In this document: positions 56,163-64,000 of the stretch, piece by piece
Numbering within the stretch: the stretch's first letter is position 1
How the letters are laid out: every line of letters starts with the position of its first letter
Assembly (NCBI GenBank): GCA_037178855.1
Contig: JASJZC010000006.1
Span: 7,730,501 to 7,794,500, forward strand
Direction: 5' to 3'
DNA: 64,000 nucleotides
Source: Oscheius sp. JU75
Lineage: Eukaryota > Nematoda > Chromadorea > Rhabditida > Rhabditidae
Program-made: the position numbers and the translations under genes
The notes under the pieces: generated by a model
What the model saw: the letters and a program-made list of their open reading frames with translations, nothing else
Database searches by the model: none
Told to the model about the DNA's origin: nothing

Positions 56163-57623
56163 ATTTGTTGCTGCTTTTTTGTACTCGTCAATAAGATTCA
56201 CTCTACTCCCGCTCTTTGGAATCAAGCTCTCAATGGTAGAGTAGGTCGAGAAAACCGGGATCACCGGCCGAAAGTTTCCTGTTTCCAGAGTGTCCGCTCA
56301 CCAATGTCTCTTGACTCGAAAGCTTTGAGCAGCAAGTTCATGTCAAGCCGGTTTGAAGACCTATTTTCATGTGTGCAAACTAAAAATTGCATAAAGATTG
56401 TCTGGTCAAAACCTCTTCCTTTCCACTATGCTTTCGTGGGTCAAATGCATCGAAATTGGAAGACGCAGAGAATGCTATATTCATTCACCGCGCAATTTTG
56501 CGTTTTGTCGAACCGTGGTGCCTCCTTTATTACTACCAAGAAGTTGAAGCTACTTCAGGAACCCAACAGTTTTTCTAGATTCTCGATATTTCCTTAGCAT
56601 CTTGAGAACACGCTTTGGAAGAGAAATTTTTTTGAAATTGTTTATTCGATTCTTCTTCAGCTCTGTCTTCTTCTAATCATCATAGAGTATCGATAGAACT
56701 CTTCTGACCCCACATTTCGGGTATTATCTGAAAAAAGGGGTCATAAAGTCAAGGAGAGAAACTGCCATCGTCATCCAGTTTGTCCTCGTCGCCGAAGGAA
56801 CAGGATCGTAAACAGCAGGCGATGGCAATGCTGGTCACGAAGAGAACGGGGACAGTGAATGGGACGAGGACCTGTAGTCCTCGAAGGAGATGAAGCCGTC
56901 CGACACAATACAGTACTGCTTCTTTGAGATATCCTAACGATTCAGCAGACAGCTGATCATTGGTAGAACTAAAGTGGGGAGTCTGTTTGATGAACTAAGT
57001 GGTAGATACTAAGAGTAGGAGTCCTTCGGGAAGAACAAGCGTCTGTTTGATCATAGAACTTTTTTTTTGAATTATAGTCTTTTAACTACAGAACTATTCA
57101 ATAAAACTAACGATCTAGGTCTAAATCAAGTTCAAATTGTTCTCGCGTCTCTGTCTGAAGTTGATACTACCAATTAGGGGCAGTTACTTTGTGCTCACAT
57201 TAATAGTAATGGAACGTGAACTTTTCGTCCACAATACTGGACTAAATGTCCAGACTTGTGGAGAAGTGTCTGACAAAAGCTCTATACGAATCTGATCAGT
57301 CAATGATTGAGCTCCGAGAGTGTTTCTTCTGCGACCCGACTCCAAGATGGAGCTGGGCCGGAACTCGAAGGATTAAAAAGATAGTGGATTCACAAGATCG
57401 GACAAAAACTCTTTTCTGTGAAGAATGTCGTTGTCAACAAGCTTCACAATTTCATTGAGACATCGAGGTGAACTGCCAAATTTTTCCTCCTTCTCCGCCG
57501 CCTTGTACCACATTTCAATGCTCTCTGGACCAACCTCAGGAGCTATTATCTCGTAAAAAAATGAAGAAATGTACATTTCGGAGTAAAACTAATACGATGA
57601 TATTCGCAGCATTTGTCAATTGG
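56163..57623. other. Interval with possible exons on the minus strand
   Basis: Two open pieces on the minus strand look protein-like but could not be joined. The piece at 56765-56935 (ending at a TGA near 56765) has a hydrophobic helix VLVPFTVPVLFVTSIAIACC and an acidic tail GDEDKLDDDGSFSP. The piece at 57373-57560 reads ESIEMWYKAAEKEEKFGSSP and ends LSDLVNPLSF. They may be a small membrane-protein gene or extra innexin 3' exons. Confidence 0.3.
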
Positions 57624-59992
57624 TCACATTACCCTTCCCGTCACTTGGCCAGTTTCTTGATCGGGGGCCGTCGGATCAAAGTCGTCGCCCTTCTCGACCG
57701 AGGCACTTTTGTAGCGCACATTCATCATGGACTGTCTGCTCGCTCTCCTGTCTTCTCCGAGATAATTAAAAAGTTTACTGGAAAAAAACAATCAAGGAGT
57801 AACGGAAGAATTAAATGTTATCGGTGTCACCGGAAGCTAGTGAAGCTTCTGAATAGAATGTTTTGTCGAGAAAGTAAATTGGACGAACCGTATTTGCTCA
57901 CAGACGGACGAGTCAAGAATGTGATTCCCTTCAGGCCACAGTATTTCTTCCATATCTAAAAAAACAGGTTATTTGTGATAAAAATCTAAAAATTTGCATG
58001 AGCTGCGACGTCCTGGTGTAACGTAGCATTGGAGGCAGAATGTACAAAATGCAGGAGGAGCACTCCATCCATGCCAAGGAACTGAAATGGCGAGAATTAC
58101 ACAAAAGGAGGGTGCTGAAAAACTTACGTCGTCGACAAGTTTGCGAGCAGCTGGCAGCACCCGTTGCTGCGTTAGAGAATCGGCCGTTTGTGCCTAAAAA
58201 GGGGCTGGTTGGCGCCAGAGAGCAGGGGGACTAACCTTGAGAACGGATTTGACCAAGTTATTGCGCTTAGTCCTGCTCATCCAGCCGATCAGGTAATCCA
58301 GAATGTTGGCCACGGTGATGAGGGTCAGCTTAAACGAAAAGGGTTATTCAGATGGTCAAGCAATTTAATCGGCGAGCGGCGTCTGCTTTTGGAAACGCGC
58401 CATTGTTTGGCTCGAACAGCCCGAAAGGTGAGACGACTTTCCGGTCCAAAAACTTCTGAAATATGATTCAAAGTCGGTTCGATCTGACACGAAGGTGTTG
58501 GCTTAGCTGCGACAAAAAAAAAGAAGAGACGTATCTTTGCTAATCATCTTCGCTACTTTAAATCTGTCCGGTGAGGCCAGCTTGTAAACAGTGGGCTATT
58601 TGAATTTTGTCGGCCAGGCCAGGATATTTGGCGCGATGTGTACAAATGTCTTTTTAAACTGAGGATTGTAGATTTCGAACTACTCCGAGAGTCGGGGTTC
58701 ATAGCTACTAGCAAGCTGGAATCAGTTTCGTCGCCTAAGAAACTGGCTAGCCCGAGCATTTCGGGCAGATTAGCTGTACAATGTGCAAACCAAAGGGCGC
58801 ATGCTCGATACCAATCTCGCTCAAACTGACCAAAGAGTACCAGTAGTACAGAATGAAGAAGACCTTTTCGTTGATGTGGTTGATAGATAGAAGACATTGG
58901 ATATTATTCTCGGCGCCGATGAGGCCCTAAAATTCTACTATGGGTGATAGAATAAAGTCTTACCCATTGAGTAGTTTGCACTTTGCATCGTACAACGGTA
59001 GGAAAGTAGTAGGAATTAGATGTGCTGGAGGCGGACGAGGTGTGAAGAGTTTTGTTGCTTATTCCCTCCCCCACAGGATCGTAGATGTCACGAATTATTG
59101 TATTTTTCAGCTCTCGGACTCCCCACATCGGCTCGGCGTTGATGAGGTAGCAGACGAGAAGCAGCTGAACGATGACATTGATGAGGAACATGAGTTTGAC
59201 GAGGAGGTACGAACAGCTGAAGATGTAGGGAAGACGCCAGAAGCGGGAGAGCAGACCTTTCTGAACATGAACATACGCAAAAATCGACATTTTCAACGAA
59301 CCTTCGAGAAATTGCGGTAATAGAAATAGAAGAAGATGTACTCGGACACCTTGTCGATCTTCTCTTCCCGTTTGTTTAGCGGAGTGGAGGCAATTTCAGC
59401 CGATTCGCTGACTATAGTTTGTACGTCAATATCTAGAGATTTGAAGGAAAAGCTAGGCCGAATAACCTACAGAAACAGTTCTGAAGAACGAGCCATAAGA
59501 GGGAAGGAAGTGCGAAGCAGAAAATTTGAAACAGAAGGAAGATTGGCACCCACTGACGACGAAAATATTGAGGAGAAAAAGGTAACATTATTACCTGATA
59601 ATAGCCGATAAAGTTTTCTTGGTTAATCTGTTGGTCGTCGTAATGCTCTCCATAAAAGTTGTAGGTGCCTCGCACGAAGCAGTAATTCGTAATATATTTG
59701 CTCCATTCTCCTGTAGAAAAGTCTCGCTGTTGAAACGGAGAAATACTTACGGCTGTATTCCTTTGGAACAATGCAATCAATTGGATTGCCAATATAGCAT
59801 TTTGCGCCGAGAATGCTGATGAATATAAATAGCAGAAAGCCTACAGAACGGATAGAATATAAAGAGAATTAAAGAAATACCGGTATACTGAGAGTGTAGG
59901 CGGTCGATTACATCGCTGGCCACATTTTTAGACTCGTGCGTACTTTTCTGGGAGAGTAATTTGTGCAGGTGCTTGATCTTGAAATCGATCAT
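57624..59992 (-). CDS. Innexin gap-junction protein
   Basis: Four-helix plasma-membrane protein that forms gap junctions or hemichannels. Twelve exons (59881-59992, 59751-59840, 59595-59710, 59490-59552, 59302-59466, 58964-59260, 58831-58926, 58236-58328, 58128-58193, 58010-58081, 57831-57955, 57624-57777) close in frame to 482 residues. TM1 is GFLLFIFISILGAKCY. The first loop has two Cys (PIDCIVPKEYS and YITNYCFVRGTY). The innexin signature reads IGYYQWVPIFLLFQIFCF across a splice. The second loop has CKV and NIQCLLSINHINEKVFF with its two Cys, leading into TM4. A conserved FLGMDGVLLLHFVHS follows in the tail. The frame requires a 23-nt intron at 59467-59489, which is unusually short. The last exon is acidic and less certain. 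The start follows a TTTCAG acceptor, and the divergent gene at 60219 is 226 bp away. Confidence 0.9.
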
Positions 59993-60218
59993 ACTGAAAG
60001 ATGTATTTTTGACGGTGACAGTGCAGAGACAATGCAATATAAATGGCTGAACAGGAGGCAAAAAAAGGAAAAATGTAGAAAACCGGCAAGATTGCACAAG
60101 GAAACTTTTCGCGGCAATAACGCGTACGCAATCTTGTTTTTGTGCTCACGCCATTTTTTAACCGTCGTCTGCTGCGTTTCTTTCTCGCTCTCCCCTCTAT
60201 TTCACGCCGTTTTGCCAG
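59993..60218. promoter_or_regulatory. Probable bidirectional promoter
   Basis: Only 226 bp separate the start codons of the divergent innexin and type II membrane-protein genes, so both promoters must overlap here or lie in the neighbour. Inferred from gene spacing alone. Confidence 0.45.
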
Positions 60219-61616
60219 ATGGACGATTCCGAATATTTGTGTCCTGCCGAAGCTGAAGCCTATTCCCGTTTCTCGCGAAATAGTGGAACGTACTACGTGG
60301 ATGGCAGAAAAAAATGCAATTGGTAAAATGACTTTCCTTTTATTTCCAAGCTCATTTTCAGGAAACGATACCTTTGCATCTTATTCCTGCTGTCTCTTCT
60401 CCTTCTTGTCTGTGCGGCAGCCATCTACGGATATATTCTCTACGCAAATGAGCCCGTTAAAGGTAACTATTCATTGTTGTTGTGCCGGCCCAATGCTCAT
60501 TTGCAGATGACAAAGTGGAAAATCAGCCGGTCAGAGGTTCCAGTCGATTATTGTGCCGCCCTAATGCTTATTTTCAGATGAATTGGAGAATTGTAACATC
60601 AGCAATGCCAATATTGCTGCCTTTACAGATTTTTTCAACAAGTACGTGTTCATGTCAACGTTTGTCAATATGTTTTTCAGATACGGAAGAAATCAGTCAT
60701 CCCGAACTTGCGAAAAATTGGCCTGCTTCACCGCGAATACCGCCAGTCTTCCGCACTATCAGGGAATCGAGCTCGTGGGTGATTATCTTGGCAACACAGA
60801 CTTTTCGGACATGTGCATCGACGACAGAAAAAAGGTAGATGTGTGTCGTGGCAAGCTGTTTAACCCTCATTTTAGTATCTATTAGGAAACCTTCCTGCTG
60901 TAGAAACGGACGTCAACTTCAATGAGCACGCGTTCCCTGAATCCTATAATTGTACAGGAGAAGTTCCGCAAATTGTCTACAACGGTGAATCTGTTCTATC
61001 TCCTCCTGCTCATCGTGGTTTTTAGATACCCTCGGTCTCGCAAATAACATCATAGCAGGTCTCCTCCAGTGGGCCTATCACGGCAACGAGACCTTGAGCA
61101 ATAGCACAAGTCTGGCCGAATATATCGAGATTAGTGTCTTCCCTTGATGACTTACAACCAGTTGTTTCAGAAACACAAACAGGATCCTCTTTACCGCCTC
61201 AACCTCGTCTCCGAACTGATTGAGAACAACCAGACGCGGCAAGCCTATCTGGCCATAAATGGACCCTTCGCCACTGATGGATCGATCAATGACGGCTTCT
61301 TCTTCATCCGCGAGCATACTTTCCCCGACGCCATCTGTCTCAAAGCCGACGTAGAAAAAACTCCTGTTGTAGTTATTGTTGTCGGTTACGGTATGATGCT
61401 AGTTTTTCTGTGCTTACTCAGCTTTCAGAAAATGTCGATGGCTCAAACTCATGGTACGTGCAGCCGGTTGGCGAGAAGTGGCACAACCACGCTAAAAATG
61501 ACACCAAAACTGGAGATGTCGTCAAGATCTCAGATGACTGCTTCAAGAAAGTCTTCAAATCCGTAATTGGCTTCAACAACGTCGAAGGCAGACCATCTGC
61601 TCTAACCTTTTTCTAA
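60219..61616 (+). CDS. Type II membrane glycoprotein, unknown family
   Basis: I do not recognise the family. Exons 60219-60322, 60362-60462, 60578-60641, 60681-60834, 60876-60984, 61026-61133, 61171-61384 and 61429-61616 give about 345 residues. A 35-residue cytoplasmic part is followed by one membrane helix (YLCILFLLSLLLLVCAAAIY) and a long ectodomain with Cys (ENCNISN, SSRTCEKLACF, DFSDMCIDDR) and several N-glycosylation sites (NCT, NET, NST, NQT). So it is a single-pass protein with its C-terminus outside. The N-terminal layout recalls M13 or dipeptidyl peptidases, but no HExxH or serine-hydrolase motif is present. The junction between 61133 and 61171 does not close in frame with the obvious sites, so one boundary is wrong or the copy is damaged. 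Intron 2 has a duplicated acceptor. An AATAAA is at 61717. Confidence 0.65.
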
Positions 61617-62532
61617 TCGCAGACTGTTTTGTCCTACAATACTTATACTGTTCCCTGTTCTTTCCTTGTTACAATACATGTCACTTTTGTTATTTTGTAC
61701 AACTGCCTCAAAGATTAATAAAGTCGTCTACGACCAAATCGGTAAAACAAGGATGGATGGCATGAGTGAACCTTCCGAGCAGTAGGGCGACTCCGCAGCG
61801 GAAACGTGTGCTTGTCGAGAATGATCATTGCACCCATCTCCTACAGCTTGTACCCAAGTGTTTGTGGCGGGACTCTTTTTCACTGAAAATGGTCCTCGCC
61901 ATGAACATTGTTAAAAGACTTCTTAGCTGAACAGACTATTGCCAGTCTTCTCGTCTCTCTCAGGATCAGGAGGAAGAGCTCCCCCAAAACCAGCCTTTTA
62001 GGTCCTCTTAGTGGACGTTCTTACAGGTGTCTCGCTCAATATGTGGATAGGCAATGACCCGTTAGAAGGTACACACGAGACAAAGAGCCAAGGGAATGTG
62101 CTGCCGCCGTCTTGCTCACTCACACCTATTGTTTGGACTAATTACACGGTAAATAGGCGAATACTGCCAGGAATGACCATTGACAGATCGTTTTCTTTGG
62201 ATCGTGTCTTTGCTATTGGAAAATATACCAGAATTCCACAGAAACCCAATTGCTAGTAGTCTTCAAAAGTTGTTCATTTTGATGATTCTCTTGGACTTTC
62301 TTTCTTTGTTCATCAACCAGTCCAAAAACAGATAAAGTGTAGAATTGTACAGTTCTGAGCTGGGAACCAGTAATTTTCCAACCGCTTCTTGGTAAATAGG
62401 AGAGAGGTTCCATGATTTGTTTCTATCGGTTACTTGGATAGAGTCGACTTGTAGGGCCCTCTCCTAGAAGATCCTTTTGTCTTCGTCGACGAGAGGGACG
62501 ACACTTCCTTCCAGCGTCTTTAGATGCACAAG
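61617..62532. other. Intergenic, no gene seen
   Basis: Contains the polyadenylation signal AATAAA at 61717-61722 of the preceding gene. No other supported feature. Confidence 0.4.
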
Positions 62533-63730
62533 TTAGCCTCCGTCCTTCAGGATGATCCTCACGATGGTAGTTGCCGTGCCGAGACGCTCCTCCACGTGCT
62601 TCTGCGCTCTGGCGGTCACTGCCATTCTTTGCTGTCTCGATAACATACACGTGAGAAGGCAAACTCTGAACGAAGAAGGCTGCTCTACAGCTAGAAGAAA
62701 CTGCATAAAAGTCTTAATGTTACCAGCCATAAAGGACAGCTCTCGCCGCCTCGTAGTCTCTGAGTCTTCACTTTGCATTGCCAACAACGCCGCTTCCTTA
62801 ATAGCAAAAGTTCCCTTGGCACTTTTGTAGTAGAGAGATTTTTAAGCAATCCCAATTCCTTGTACACACTTGACCCACCGCCTCCTCTTTTTGTCTCATC
62901 TATGTGTATCAACAGAGGGTGAGGTTGTAAACCGCCTAATAAGGAATGCAAACAGGGATTACCCTGACCTCCCGTCTCTCTCTAAAAACATGGCGTTGCC
63001 CTTCCGGAGACACTCTATCAGCAGGCGGACTAATTGTTCTCGTTTTGCGAATGTGGCGGTCATTTTGCGCCAATTAGACAGCCATGTCCCTCGGGGCTGA
63101 TACTCATGTCTCACGTCTTGAGAGATCATCAGACAAGTCTCAATTATGTAGGGAAATCGTGAGAGGCTGTTTTCAACACAGCTGTGGTCTCCACGGGCCG
63201 CTGAGATTGCTTCCGATGGGCGAGTGAGTCGAATACCTGCCTCGTCATCTCCTACTCTCCAGTGTTCTACTTTTAGCGACCTGCTTTGATCGGTGAGCAG
63301 GCGGTCGTTCGCACATAGCGAAGGGAGCACTCTGCATGATCACTCAAGGAATTTCTCTTACTCTGTCTTGCTCTGAACAAACCTTGGCAGTACCAGTTGT
63401 CGTCCGTTCGAGTATACAAGTTATAGGCTAGCGATGTTGGTTTCTGTCCCATTCCTGTCTTCTCTAGTCAACCTGTTCTTGTCATCTCCTCTCTATTGCG
63501 CACGGAGACGCGAGTACTGCGCTAGCCAAAGTTCTTGGACTGACATCTTCTCCAAAGTTTCACCAGTGGTTTGCGACAGTTTCCAAACCGATAGGGAGAA
63601 TTCTAGCACAGGTAGCCAGTAGCTTCTGTTGCCAACATCTGGTGTATTTGTCCATGCTAAGCAGCTCCTCTAGTCTGTTCCTGTCAAAAGCCACCACAAA
63701 CAGATTGACAAACATAGTCGGTCACAAGGA
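62533..63730 (-). CDS. Partial unidentified gene, C-terminal exons
   Basis: Protein-like frames on the minus strand end at a TAA at 62533. The last exon (62533-62790) reads MAGNIKTFMQFLLAVEQPSS, FRVCLLTCML and ERLGTATTIVRIILKDGG. The exon upstream (62960-63150) contains WRKMTATFAKREQLVRLLIE and CLRKGNAMFLERDG. A further helical piece at 63560-63722 (FVVAFDRNRLEELLSMDKYT) may belong. Amphipathic helices dominate, as in HEAT- or ARM-like proteins, but I cannot name a family. Splices between the pieces are tentative, and the 5' part probably lies beyond the window. Confidence 0.4.
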
Positions 63731-64000
63731 CCATTGCCGTTCAGAAGTTTAGATTGCTCAAGTTTGTTAGGTTCCTTTTTTCTCAAAGTCCAGTGTCCAG
63801 TCTTTTGCGTACTGTCTGTTCCCTGCTCCTTCAGCTCGCCGTTCTTCTGAACTCACAGCTCCTGCAAGACTTCCTTCCTTCCAACCTGCATCACATCCTG
63901 AGGCCCGGGTGCAGCACAGGTCTGTTTACTCCTGCTCATGATTGTGGATAATCTCGCTCTGTCCCCCTCGATCCGCATAGAAATTATACCCACAGCTGTC
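63731..64000. other. Trailing edge, nothing assigned
   Basis: No exon I can support; possibly an intron or 5' part of the minus-strand gene. Confidence 0.3.

Noticed and set aside
60507-60529. Small third exon of the type II membrane protein
   Set aside because: Including it breaks the frame; it is explained by a duplicated acceptor site.
60219-61616. M13 or S9 peptidase
   Set aside because: Topology is similar but no HExxH zinc site or GxSxG motif is present.
1-64000. CRISPR arrays, bacterial operons or prophage
   Set aside because: Introns, polyadenylation signals and gene families are eukaryotic throughout; no regularly spaced direct repeats were seen.

Overview
The window reads as nuclear DNA of a nematode, probably not Caenorhabditis. 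All supported genes are broken by GT-AG introns, most only 35-60 nt long. Two paralogous seven-transmembrane chemoreceptors of the nematode Srg/Srv type, a nematode transthyretin-like protein, an innexin and a nematode-style Cys-loop anion channel support this. Several start codons sit a few nucleotides behind a strong TTTCAG-type acceptor with no upstream exon, as expected for spliced-leader trans-splicing. Genus and clade cannot be told from the sequence alone.

Layout. 0.2-1.6 kb (+): an unrecognised 293-residue protein. 1.9-10.1 kb (+): a large alpha-2-macroglobulin/complement-C3-like gene with an anaphylatoxin-like insert and a C-terminal C345C/netrin-like domain, but no recognisable thioester motif. 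10.2-20.0 kb (-): a compact run of four housekeeping genes in transcription order EMC6, GCC1-like golgin, TSEN34 and LSM2, with gaps of 134-243 bp that look operonic. A protein tyrosine phosphatase gene (+) is nested in a GCC1 intron. 20-25 kb: a BTB pseudogene, a CT-rich gene-poor stretch and a small C1orf21-like lipid-anchored protein. 25.3-30.8 kb: two divergent chemoreceptors. 30.9-32.7 kb (-): a transthyretin-like secreted protein fused to a long Glu/Arg coiled coil. 33-36 kb: gene-poor. 36.3-39.5 kb (+): a Cys-loop channel. 39.8-40.1 kb (-): a 78-residue secreted peptide. 40.9-43.5 kb (-): an alpha-1,3-fucosyltransferase. 45.0-47.0 kb (+): SLX1 and a 53-residue membrane micropeptide. 47.7-49.3 kb (-): a BTB gene and its tandem pseudogene. 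49.9-50.4 kb: a near-perfect 237-bp inverted repeat. 50.9-51.5 kb (+): a divergent calmodulin. 51.7-56.2 kb (+): TFIIIC subunit GTF3C3. 57.6-60.0 kb (-): an innexin. 60.2-61.6 kb (+): a type II membrane glycoprotein. 62.5-64 kb (-): part of an unidentified gene.

The genes do not form one pathway. The cluster links RNA processing (TSEN34, LSM2) with secretory-pathway maintenance (EMC6, golgin). SLX1 is a DNA-repair nuclease. The secreted and surface genes (C3-like, TTR-like, fucosyltransferase, channel, receptors, innexin) serve signalling, immunity or cell contact.

The long introns and gaps are loaded with short non-autonomous repeats: about 16 copies of a palindromic hairpin element, a second foldback family with GCGCACCAAC ends, a pair of about 400-bp MITEs, and tRNA-derived SINE-like copies. 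Splice sites were assigned by eye from consensus, reading frame and homology. Most genes close in frame, and places where they do not are stated.
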